From positions 1-32,437 of the forward strand of contig SCTT01000210.1 of the NCBI GenBank assembly GCA_004322435.1: a stretch of 32,437 nucleotides of DNA, read 5' to 3'. The notes below the pieces were generated by a model. That model worked only from the letters and a program-made list of their open reading frames with translations. It was not told the origin of the DNA and made no database searches. Source of the stretch: a bacterium (GTDB lineage Bacteria > Elusimicrobiota > Elusimicrobia > UBA1565). This document shows, piece by piece, positions 13,748 to 20,526 of this stretch; position 1 is the stretch's first letter, and each line of letters opens with the position of its first letter. The translations under genes and the position numbers were made by a program.

Positions 13748-14685
13748 GGGCCGCCCTCCTCCTCGCCGCCGTCCTCTTCGCCGCGCCCCGCGCCCATGCC
13801 GAGGCCGGGCGCAGCGCCGCGGCTTTCCTCAAGCGCGCGCTGGGCGCGCGCGCCGCGGCGATGGGCGGCGCCGGGACGGCCCTCGTCGACCCCGGCCCCG
13901 GCGCGCCCCAGTTCAACCCCGGCGGCCTGGCGCGCGTCGCGCGCCCGTCTTTGACGAGCGCCTACCTCAACGGCTACGGCGGCGTCACGCACGGCTACGC
14001 GGCCTACGCGCACCCCCTGCCCTACGGCGTCCTCGGCACGGGCCTGCTCTACTTCAACGCCGGCGACATAGGCCTCAACCTCTCGGACGGGACGAAGCGC
14101 ACCGTGACCTCCGAGGAGGACCTGGCCTGGACCTTGAGCTACGCCGTCCCGCTGCCTTTCGGGGTCAGCGTCGGCGGAAGCTACCGCTTCCTGCGCATGG
14201 AGCTGGCCGAGACCGCCTCCGCCGTCTCCCACCAGGGCGACGCGGGGGCGCTCTGGCGCACCCCGGTCAAGGGGCTCTCGCTCGGGGCCGCCCTCCAATA
14301 TTGGGGCCCCGACATCGTCTTCGAGGAGGCCGGCGACCCGCCGCCCAAGACCTTCCGCTACGGCGCCGCGCTGCGCCTGCCCGACATCGACGCGGCCAAG
14401 GTGGACCCCACGGTCGACTTGGCCGCCTTCGACATGACGGTGGCCGGCGACGTGGTGCAGACCGTCTTCGAGTCCCCCTATCAGCGCCTCGGGGTCGAGC
14501 TGGGCCTGACGCCGTCCCTCATGAGCCGCATCGCCCTGCGCTTCGGCTGGGTCTTCAACCGCTTCGCCGAAGGCTTCACCCTCGGAGCGGGCTTCAAGAC
14601 GGGGCGCTATACCTTCGACTTCGGTCACGGCGACACCAAGACGATGAAGGGGCTGACCAGCGCCTCGTTCACGGTGGAGTTTTGA
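13744..14685 (+). CDS. PorV/PorQ-family outer-membrane beta-barrel protein
   Basis: The protein has 313 residues from a GTG that overlaps the previous stop by 4 nt. Residues 1-20 form a signal peptide (A-H-A-E). The mature N-terminus carries the family signature: A-L-G-A-R-A-A-A-M-G-G-A-G-T-A and then F-N-P-G-G-L-A. The rest is alternating beta-strand sequence with many Gly and aromatic residues, and the last strand ends in Phe (F-T-V-E-F), typical of barrel proteins inserted by BAM. In Bacteroidota, PorV is the type IX secretion shuttle. Here the partner gene encodes a FlgD-tailed exported protein. A related secretion or anchoring role is inferred; no type IX genes are in the window. Confidence 0.8.
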   Translation: MRAALLLAAVLFAAPRAHAEAGRSAAAFLKRALGARAAAMGGAGTALVDPGPGAPQFNPGGLARVARPSLTSAYLNGYGGVTHGYAAYAHPLPYGVLGTGLLYFNAGDIGLNLSDGTKRTVTSEEDLAWTLSYAVPLPFGVSVGGSYRFLRMELAETASAVSHQGDAGALWRTPVKGLSLGAALQYWGPDIVFEEAGDPPPKTFRYGAALRLPDIDAAKVDPTVDLAAFDMTVAGDVVQTVFESPYQRLGVELGLTPSLMSRIALRFGWVFNRFAEGFTLGAGFKTGRYTFDFGHGDTKTMKGLTSASFTVEF

Positions 14686-14792
14686 TGGGCCTGCCCATTG
14701 GTGCCGGACTTTAGTTATTCGGTCTGCTCCAACCCTCCCTCGTAAGACGTTCCTCCCGCCTCCAAACCCCCATCTCTAAAGCCTGAGCATGC

Positions 14793-14835
14793 CTAGGTCC
14801 TTTATCCTTTAAAACAGGGGCCAAAGGACCCTCTT
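14793..14835 (+). promoter_or_regulatory. Conserved upstream box pair before amidase 2
   Basis: CTAGGTCCTT (14793-14802) starts 74 nt before the ATG at 14867. CCAAAGGACCCTCTT (14821-14835) starts 46 nt before it. GGTCCTTT and AAAGGACC within the pair are exact complements and could form an 8-bp stem with a 19-nt loop. TTGATA (14835-14840) directly follows. The rest of the gap 14686-14792 shows nothing I can name. Confidence 0.5.
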
Positions 14836-14866
14836 TGATAGGAGGCCCAAGAGCAAAAATCTGGGT

Positions 14867-15958
14867 ATGAAGCGCTTGCTTCCCCTGCTGGCCCTCTCGG
14901 CCGCCGCCGCGCTGGGCTGCTCGAAGTGCGACGACGCCGCCCCGCAGGCTTCCGCCAAGGGCTTCAGCGCCGAGTCCGGCCCCGCCGGCGAGCCGACCGC
15001 CTCCCTCGAGCCCCCGCCGCCGGGCGTCCTGGTGGCCGCCAAAGGCCCCGCCGGGTCCTCTTCCTTCGCCGGCGAAGTCTCCGACGACGGCCGCGCCGTC
15101 TTCGACGGCGACCGCCTGCGCGACGGCCTGGGTTCCGGCGGCGCCGTGCGCGGCCAGTTCTCCGACAATTCCAGGAAGTGGGCCTCGCTGCGCGGCCAGC
15201 TCGCGGAGAGCCGCCAGGGCCGCGCCAGCTACGCGGCCGTCCCCCCGCCCCGCGGGACCACCGGCAACGGCGTGCGCCCCGACGCGAGCGTCCCGGACGT
15301 TCCGGCCGGCAAGGTCTTCAACCTCACCGAATACCAGCGCTTCGAGCAGGCGATGTACACCACCGTCTACCCGGTGCTGACCCGGCTGGGCTGGAACGCC
15401 CGCTCCCGCCGCGGCGGCGCGACCGGCATGGACCCCTACCGACTGACCGTCCACCACACGATGGGCCACCAGACCTTCGGCGAGGCCGAGACGGCCGCCG
15501 CCGTGCGCGGCATCCAAGCCTTCCACCAGGGCCCGGAGCGCGGCTGGGCCGACATCGGCTACCACTTCCTCATCGACGGCGCGGGCCGCGTCGCCGAAGG
15601 CCGCCCGGCCAACGTCCTGGGCGCCCACGCCGCCGAGGCCAACAGCGGCAACCTCGGCATCTCGCTGATGGGCAACTTCGACGTGGCCCAGCCCTCGGAC
15701 TCCCAGATGGACTCCTTGGAGCGCCTGGCCGCCTATCTGGCCCTGCGCTACGACATCCCGGTGATGAAGACGGGCTACCTGGAAGGGCACAACCACCACG
15801 GCGACACGACCTGCCCCGGCCGCTACCTGAACGCCCGTCTGGCCGAGATCCGCTCGCGCGTCGTGCAGGAAGAGGCGAAGATCCGCGACCGCGACGCCGG
15901 GGGCGGCAAGCCCAACTACGCGGCCTTCACCCCGCTGGTCGTCACTCGGCCGGCCTGA
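14867..15958 (+). CDS. Lipid-anchored PGRP/Amidase_2-family N-acetylmuramoyl-L-alanine amidase
   Basis: The protein has 363 residues. The N-terminus is a lipoprotein signal with the lipobox A-L-G-C (Cys18), followed by a low-complexity linker to about residue 150. The catalytic domain (about 185-345) has V-H-H-T near its start, Y-H-F-L-I-D in the middle, and E-G-H-N-H-H-G-D-T-T-C-P-G near its end. These supply two zinc-binding His and the Cys ligand typical of peptidoglycan recognition proteins with amidase activity. The expected role is periplasmic peptidoglycan turnover. It differs from the first amidase (4193), which has an Asp ligand and no lipid anchor. Both share the same upstream box geometry. 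It is convergent with the HAD gene (one base between stops). Confidence 0.85.
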   Translation: MKRLLPLLALSAAAALGCSKCDDAAPQASAKGFSAESGPAGEPTASLEPPPPGVLVAAKGPAGSSSFAGEVSDDGRAVFDGDRLRDGLGSGGAVRGQFSDNSRKWASLRGQLAESRQGRASYAAVPPPRGTTGNGVRPDASVPDVPAGKVFNLTEYQRFEQAMYTTVYPVLTRLGWNARSRRGGATGMDPYRLTVHHTMGHQTFGEAETAAAVRGIQAFHQGPERGWADIGYHFLIDGAGRVAEGRPANVLGAHAAEANSGNLGISLMGNFDVAQPSDSQMDSLERLAAYLALRYDIPVMKTGYLEGHNHHGDTTCPGRYLNARLAEIRSRVVQEEAKIRDRDAGGGKPNYAAFTPLVVTRPA

Positions 15959-15959
15959 G

Positions 15960-16571
15960 CTAGAGCAGCCCCAGCCCCAAGAGGTCCTTTTCGAGCCGCG
16001 CCGCGCCCTTAAAGCGCAGCGCGCGCAGCCCGGCGGCCTTGGCCCCGGCGACGTTGGCCGCCAGGTCGTCTATGAAGAGGCAGTCGCCCGCCGCGCAGCC
16101 CGCCGCCTTGACCGCGGCGTCGTAGATGGCGCGCTCGGGCTTGCGCGCGCCGACCTCGTGCGAGAGCACGGCCCCGGCCGCCTCGCGCGCGAAGGCGTAG
16201 CGGCGGCGGATGTGCTCCCAATGCAGGGGGTTCGTGTTCGAGAGGAGGAAGGCCGGGCGGCGCTTGGCCGCGCGGCGGAACAAGGTCGCCGCCGCGGGGT
16301 CCAGGCGGAAGTGGCCGTTCCACACGCGCCGGAAGTCCTCCAAGTCCCCCTCGTAGCCGGTCTCGAGCTGGATGGCCTCGTGGAGCTGGGCCCCGTCGAT
16401 CTTGCCGCGCTCGACGTCGTCGACGAGCCTCCGCGACCAGACCATCCGGGCGACGCGCCAGGGCGAGCTGCCCGGGCCCCAGGCGAAGTCCTTGAGGAGG
16501 CCGGCCAGGTCGAAGCGCACCAGCACGTCGCCGATGTCGAAGAAGACCGCCTTGACCGGGGAGTCCGCCAT
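15960..16571 (-). CDS. HAD-superfamily hydrolase (YihX-like, subfamily IA)
   Basis: This 203-residue cytoplasmic protein has all four HAD motifs: F-F-D-I-G-D-V (nucleophile Asp plus second Asp), L-L-S-N-T-N (motif II), a Lys in A-R-K-P-E (motif III) and F-I-D-D (motif IV). A helical cap lies between motifs I and II. YihX-type enzymes dephosphorylate sugar phosphates such as alpha-glucose-1-phosphate; the substrate here is not determinable. The ATG at 16571 is 38 nt from the divergent kinase gene at 16610, so both promoters share this small gap. Confidence 0.85.
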   Translation of the reverse strand: MADSPVKAVFFDIGDVLVRFDLAGLLKDFAWGPGSSPWRVARMVWSRRLVDDVERGKIDGAQLHEAIQLETGYEGDLEDFRRVWNGHFRLDPAAATLFRRAAKRRPAFLLSNTNPLHWEHIRRRYAFAREAAGAVLSHEVGARKPERAIYDAAVKAAGCAAGDCLFIDDLAANVAGAKAAGLRALRFKGAARLEKDLLGLGLL

Positions 16572-16609
16572 GAAGGCCGCTATCCTATCGTTTTTGGTAA
16601 TCTCGCGGC

Positions 16610-17311
16610 ATGGCAGACACGGCTTCCACGACGGACACCGCGGCGCTCGAGCTGGCCTTGAAGCTCATGGCCCCCATCATCAGCCATGAGATCCGCAACC
16701 CCCTGGCCGTCATCGGCAACTCGGCCTACTTCGTCAAATCCAAGCTCGACATCCTCAAGGTCTCCGACCCCAAGGTCACCAAGCACCTCTCGCACATCGA
16801 GACCGAGCTGCGCCACGCCAACGACGTGTTGGAAGACATGCTCCTTTACGCCCGCATGAAGGACCCCGCGCTCTCGGCCACGCCGCTCATGTCCATCGCC
16901 GCCGACGCGCTGGGCGAGCTGCCGGTCCCCGCGAACGTCAAGCTCGACAACCGCTTGGATACCAAGGCCCCGAAGGTGATGGTGGACCCCGAGCTCGCGA
17001 CGCGCTCCTTGCGCCACGTCGTGCGCAACGCGCTCGAGGCGGCCGGGATGGGCGCGAGCGGCTTGGTGAAGGTCGAGGCCGCCGCAGGGAAGGCCAACAC
17101 CGTGACCGTCACGGTCACGGACACCGGCACGGGCTTCCCGCGCGAGATGGAGGGCCGACTGTTCATCCCCTTCCAGACCACCAAGCCGCGCGGCATCGGC
17201 TTGGGGCTCGCCTACGTGAAGAAGACGGCCGACCGCATGGGCGGCAAGGTGGAGAGCTCGGCGCCGGGCACGCCCAAGGCCTGGGTGCGCCTGACGTGGA
17301 AGTCGGCCTGA
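16610..17311 (+). CDS. Soluble histidine kinase without a sensor domain
   Basis: The protein has 233 residues. The phospho-acceptor is His26 in S-H-E-I-R-N-P-L, followed by a helical dimerisation segment to about residue 90. The ATP-binding part shows the N box (R-H-V-V-R-N-A-L-E-A), the G1 box (D-T-G-T-G-F), the F box (F-I-P-F-Q-T-T-K) and the G2 box (G-I-G-L-G-L-A). There are no membrane segments and no PAS or other input domain, so input must come through another protein. No receiver gene is adjacent. The tandem REC proteins at 11456-12189 are plausible partners but this is unproved. The next gene starts inside its 3' end (16-nt overlap). Confidence 0.9.
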   Translation: MADTASTTDTAALELALKLMAPIISHEIRNPLAVIGNSAYFVKSKLDILKVSDPKVTKHLSHIETELRHANDVLEDMLLYARMKDPALSATPLMSIAADALGELPVPANVKLDNRLDTKAPKVMVDPELATRSLRHVVRNALEAAGMGASGLVKVEAAAGKANTVTVTVTDTGTGFPREMEGRLFIPFQTTKPRGIGLGLAYVKKTADRMGGKVESSAPGTPKAWVRLTWKSA

Positions 17312-18003
17312 CCCGCGCCGTCCTGCTCTTGTCCGCTCTCGCCGCCTGCGCGGCTCCGTCGGCTCCTCCGCTCTCCCGCGTCGACGCCGACTTGGCCGCC
17401 CTCAAGCGGGACACGGCGGCCCGCCTCGAGGCCTTCGACCGGGAGCCCCCCCGCCCCGCCGACACGCGCTGGGTCAAGGCCAAGCTCGCGGTCATGGCCG
17501 AGACGGACTCCTTCGTGCGCCGGGCCTTCTTCTCCCCCGAAGGGCGCGGCTATTCGAAGGATGAGACGCGGGCCTTCATGAAGGGGCTCGACGGCCAGAT
17601 GGTCGCCCTCGACCGGCGGAACACCGCGGACCTCAAGGGCCTCCTGTCCTCCCGCGACTGGTTCACCGTCGCGGAGTTCGGGCCCGAGGCCGACGCGCAG
17701 GCCTGGCTCGTCGTCCAGCACGCGGACCTCGACGGGTCCTTCCAAAAGGACGTCCTGCGCCGTCTCGAGCCTCTCGCGGCGAAAGGACAGACTTCTCCGG
17801 CCAACTTTGCGTTCTTGTTCGATAGAGTGGCGACCAACGAGGGCCGTTTGCAGCGCTACGGCACCCAGGGCGGCTGCGCGGGGCCCGGCGTCTGGCGCCC
17901 CAACGCGGTCGAGGACCCCGCCCGGACCGACGAACGCCGCGCGGCGGTCGGCCTGCCGCCCCTCGCCGACTACGTCAAGCAGAGCGGCCCGGGCTGCCAA
18001 TAG
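17296..18003 (+). CDS. DUF6624-family putative lipoprotein
   Basis: This is a 235-residue protein from GTG 17296, which overlaps the kinase gene by 16 nt. The signal ends in the lipobox L-A-A-C (Cys18). The C-terminal part has the DUF6624 pattern as I recall it: W-L-V-V-Q-H-A-D, then F-Q-K-D-V-L, then F-L-F-D-R-V, then R-L-Q-R-Y-G-T-Q, then E-D-P and V-G-L-P-P-L-A-D-Y. The function of the family is unknown. The overlap suggests co-expression with the histidine kinase, perhaps as an envelope partner, which is inference. A strong hairpin follows the stop. Confidence 0.7.
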   Translation: MEVGLTRAVLLLSALAACAAPSAPPLSRVDADLAALKRDTAARLEAFDREPPRPADTRWVKAKLAVMAETDSFVRRAFFSPEGRGYSKDETRAFMKGLDGQMVALDRRNTADLKGLLSSRDWFTVAEFGPEADAQAWLVVQHADLDGSFQKDVLRRLEPLAAKGQTSPANFAFLFDRVATNEGRLQRYGTQGGCAGPGVWRPNAVEDPARTDERRAAVGLPPLADYVKQSGPGCQ

Positions 18004-18009
18004 CCCCCG

Positions 18010-18039
18010 GGCCGGACGGGGGCGTCCCCCCGTCCGGCC
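18010..18039. terminator. Strong GC-rich hairpin between convergent genes
   Basis: A perfect 13-bp stem (18010-18022 with 18027-18039) closes a 4-nt CGTC loop. It lies between the stops of the DUF6624 gene and the Cys-rich protein gene. No T-tract follows on either strand, so it may act as an mRNA 3' stabiliser or with Rho rather than as a classical terminator. Confidence 0.55.
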
Positions 18040-18051
18040 ATCGAGGCCGGC

Positions 18052-18252
18052 TTACTTCGCGGGCGCCGGAGCGGCGGGGGCCGCGGCCTCGCCGACCGGG
18101 CAGACCTTCCCGCAGTGGCGTCCGGCGAAGTAGCCGCCCACGCTCCCAACGAGCAGCAGCGCCAGCGCCGCGAGCGTCTTGCCGCCGCAGCACTTGGCCT
18201 TGGTCGAGCAGCACCCGCCCTTCTCGTCGCCCTTCGTCTCTTGGTTGTCCAT
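18052..18252 (-). CDS. Small Cys-rich single-pass membrane protein
   Basis: The protein has 66 residues with a strong ribosome site (AAAGGAGGTG about 4 nt before the ATG at 18252). The N-terminal cytoplasmic tail contains C-C-S-T-K-A-K-C-C-G-G-K, two Cys pairs suited to metal or thiol chemistry. One hydrophobic helix follows (about 27-44), then G-R-H-C-G-K-V-C and an Ala/Pro tail. I do not recognise the family. It lies downstream of a TetR gene in the same direction. A palindrome identical in its core to the one at the TetR promoter lies 19 nt upstream of its start. The setting suggests a TetR-regulated response to metal or electrophile stress; the ligand is unknown. Confidence 0.75.
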   Translation of the reverse strand: MDNQETKGDEKGGCCSTKAKCCGGKTLAALALLLVGSVGGYFAGRHCGKVCPVGEAAAPAAPAPAK

Positions 18253-18270
18253 GGTCCACCTCCTTTATTT

Positions 18271-18288
18271 ACCATCCGCATGGATGGT
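18271..18288. promoter_or_regulatory. Palindromic TetR operator, copy 1
   Basis: ACCATCC-GCAT-GGATGGT is a perfect inverted repeat upstream of the Cys-rich protein gene. A close variant lies at the TetR gene's own promoter (18911-18928), which supports binding by that regulator. Confidence 0.7.
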
Positions 18289-18308
18289 ATTGACGGCAAA
18301 AAAAATCG

Positions 18309-18905
18309 CTAGGTCTTGTACCCCTTGAGGTACGAGACGGCCATGTTCTTCGCGTTGTCCAAGGGCTTCGTCTCCTTGTTGGCCTTGCACACCAAGGTCG
18401 CGCCCTCAAAGAGGGAGACGATGGCCTCGGCGGACTCTTTGCACTTCATGTCCTTGCGGAAGTAGCCGCGCTCGCGGGCGCGCTCGAGCGAACCGGCGAG
18501 CTGGGCGGTCCAGTCCTTGAGGTAGCTCGACACCTTCACGCGCATCTTCTCGAAGTGGTCGGAAAGCTCCTGGGCGAGGTTCCCGGCGAAGCAGCCGCCG
18601 CGGCAGCAGCTGGCCTCCATGCCGTCGGCCACCTCGGTGAACATGCCCTCCACCGAGCGGATGGGGTCCGTGCCCTGCGAGAAGCGCTCCTCCACCTTCG
18701 CGCGCATCTGGGCCGAGGCGTAGTCGAACACGGCCAGGCCCAGCGCTTCTTTGGTGGGGTAGTAGTGGAAGAGGTTGGCCTTCTTCAAACCCGCGGCCTC
18801 GGCCACCTCGTCCATGCTGACGTCCTTGAAGCCGCGCGAGTACATGAGGCCGTAGGCGGCCTTGACGATCTTCTCGCGGGCCTCGAGGTTGGGGGCGCGG
18901 CTCAT
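18309..18905 (-). CDS. TetR-family transcriptional regulator with Cys cluster
   Basis: The protein has 198 residues. The N-terminal DNA-binding domain is typical: an I-V-K-A-A helix, then D-V-S-M-D-E-V-A-E-A-A-G-L and N-L-F-H-Y-Y-P-T-K-E-A-L. The C-terminal ligand and dimer domain includes S-C-C-R-G-G-C (about residues 99-105) followed by G-N-L-A-Q-E-L; three clustered Cys could sense metals or electrophiles. It starts at ATG 18905, 14 nt or so after the predicted transcription start. Operators at its own promoter and before the downstream Cys-rich gene suggest autorepression plus control of that gene. Confidence 0.9.
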   Translation of the reverse strand: MSRAPNLEAREKIVKAAYGLMYSRGFKDVSMDEVAEAAGLKKANLFHYYPTKEALGLAVFDYASAQMRAKVEERFSQGTDPIRSVEGMFTEVADGMEASCCRGGCFAGNLAQELSDHFEKMRVKVSSYLKDWTAQLAGSLERARERGYFRKDMKCKESAEAIVSLFEGATLVCKANKETKPLDNAKNMAVSYLKGYKT

Positions 18906-18910
18906 ATTAA

Positions 18911-18954
18911 ACCATCCACATGGTCAGTATAACCATGCGCCCTGCTTTTGTCAA
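18911..18954 (-). promoter_or_regulatory. TetR gene promoter overlapped by operator copy 2
   Basis: On the minus strand, TTGACA (18954-18949), a 17-nt spacer and TATACT (18931-18926) make a near-consensus promoter. The operator-like ACCATCC-ACAT-GGTCAGT (18911-18928, plus strand) covers the -10 and start point, ideal for autorepression. The -35 overlaps the stop codon of the M28 peptidase gene. Confidence 0.8.
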
Positions 18955-20432
18955 GCCGTGATTTTGGAGGAGAGCCAGCCGGCCAGGCGGAACAGCCAGT
19001 TGGCCTTGGGCGCCTTCGCGGGCTTGGCGTCCATGTCCTTGAGGAACTCGAGCGAGAGGCGGTAGGCGTTGGCGTAGTGCGGCAGCGAGAACGACTTGAT
19101 GGTGTCGTTGGCCGAGTGGATGATGTCCCAGATGACCTCGAGCGAGGCGCCGAAGAACATGAGGCCCAGCACCCCGGCGCGGCGGAAGCTCGTGTGGTCC
19201 GAGTCGCCGCCGTCGAGATAAAGCTCCTTTAAGTCCCGGCCGGTGCGGCGGGCGGTCTCCATCGCGCGCGCGAGGAGGACCTTGTCCGAGCCGTTCTTCC
19301 AGGAGAACGTCCCGTCGACGCCGAGCGTGTCCAGGTTCAGCATGTAGTCGATTTTCTTGAGCTGCTCGCGGGTCAGGCTCTCCACGTACTTGTCGGAGCC
19401 GACCAGGCCCTCCTCCTCGCGGGAGAAGGCGATGAAGACGTAGGTCGCGTCGGTGTCGAGCTCGCGCAGCGCCTGGTAGAGGTTCACGACCATCGTGGCC
19501 CCGGTCCAGTTGTCGATGGTGCCCGCGCCCTCGTGCACCTTGTCGTGGTGGCCGCCGACCACGACCACGCGGTCGGTGCGGCCCTTCTTGACGACGTAGA
19601 TGTTGTGCGTGCCGCGGCCGGTGTCCTGGGTCTTGATCTCTTCGGGCTTGGCGCCGGCGGCCTTGAAGAGCTCGGCCACCACGCGCTCGCGCTCGGGGTT
19701 CGTCAGCGGAGAGAGGGCTACGGTCTTGTAGAGGTCGTCGTCGGAGGGGACGCCCTCGACCCGCGAGCGGCCCTGGCCGTTCTGGGCGACCGCGAGACGC
19801 TGGCCCGGGGCCAGGCGCCCGGCGGCGAAGAGGCGCTCGGCGCGGCCGACGAAGGCCTCGGGGCCCTCGATGCCGCGCGCGCCGTCGAAGAGGCCGGCGA
19901 GGCGGGACGGCAGGCCCTGCGGCAAGGTCCCGGCCAGGTCCTTGGCGGCGGCCTTGAGCGCGGGCGCGGCCCCGGCCTTCTCGGCCAGAGACTCGATGCG
20001 GGCGGCCAACGCGCCGCCCTGCTCGCCCTGCTCGCGCAGCGCGGCGACGAGGGCGGTCCGGGCTGCCTCGTCGCCCAGCGCGCGCGCGACGACCGCGGCG
20101 CCCTGGGCGGAGGTGACGAAGGACTCGTTGCCGGGGGCGAGCGGCGCCGCCAGCGCGGCGCGGGTCAGGTAGGCGGCTGCGGCTTGGGGGTTGGCCGGAC
20201 GCGCCTCGGGGAGGGCAACGTTCGGGAGGGTGGGCGAGAGGCGCGCCTCGGCCTGGGAGAGGTGGCGGTCGATGGCGCCCAACAGGAAGCTCGGCAGGGC
20301 GGCGGGGCCGACGGGGGCGCCCGGGTTCCCCGGCGTCTGGACGGGGGTCGCGCGATAGACCTGGGAGAAGGCGGGGAGGGGCTGGGCCGCGGCGAGGATG
20401 ACGGCCAGGAGGCCGCAGAGGGGGTTCTTCAT
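18951..20432 (-). CDS. Exported M28-family zinc metallopeptidase
   Basis: The protein has 493 residues. A signal peptide ends near residue 23 (A-F-S-Q), followed by a long Ala/Pro-rich helical region to about 225 and the M28 catalytic domain (about 230-470). Co-catalytic zinc ligands are visible in order: the His pair at 295-296 in G-G-H-H-D, Asp307 (T-I-D-N), the Glu pair 339-340 (F-S-R-E-E-E-G), Asp368 (N-L-D-T-L-G) and His439 (I-I-H-S). M28 enzymes are aminopeptidases or carboxypeptidases; which one is not determinable. The mature N-terminus (Q-V-Y-R-A-T-P-V) resembles that of both MFS-like proteins. The gene follows signal peptidase with a 94-nt gap. Confidence 0.9.
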   Translation of the reverse strand: MKNPLCGLLAVILAAAQPLPAFSQVYRATPVQTPGNPGAPVGPAALPSFLLGAIDRHLSQAEARLSPTLPNVALPEARPANPQAAAAYLTRAALAAPLAPGNESFVTSAQGAAVVARALGDEAARTALVAALREQGEQGGALAARIESLAEKAGAAPALKAAAKDLAGTLPQGLPSRLAGLFDGARGIEGPEAFVGRAERLFAAGRLAPGQRLAVAQNGQGRSRVEGVPSDDDLYKTVALSPLTNPERERVVAELFKAAGAKPEEIKTQDTGRGTHNIYVVKKGRTDRVVVVGGHHDKVHEGAGTIDNWTGATMVVNLYQALRELDTDATYVFIAFSREEEGLVGSDKYVESLTREQLKKIDYMLNLDTLGVDGTFSWKNGSDKVLLARAMETARRTGRDLKELYLDGGDSDHTSFRRAGVLGLMFFGASLEVIWDIIHSANDTIKSFSLPHYANAYRLSLEFLKDMDAKPAKAPKANWLFRLAGWLSSKITA

Positions 20433-20526
20433 AGGGTTATGCTACCCCCTCCCCCCTTTCGCCCTGAGAGCCGAAAGGCCTATATAAGGAACGGCATACG
20501 ACCCCAGAGGACCTGGGTCCGGCGCC
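20433..20526 (-). promoter_or_regulatory. Upstream region of the M28 gene with GGACC palindrome
   Basis: GGACC-TG-GGTCC (20509-20520) resembles the CTAGGTCC boxes of the other exported-protein genes but lies about 84 nt from the ATG rather than 74. An AT-rich TATATA follows at about 20481-20486 and could serve as a -10. The evidence is weak. Confidence 0.3.

Noticed and set aside
14686-14699. ATGGGC-CT-GCCCAT as a terminator after the PorV-like gene
   Set aside because: The stem is very short with a 2-nt loop and has no T-tract.
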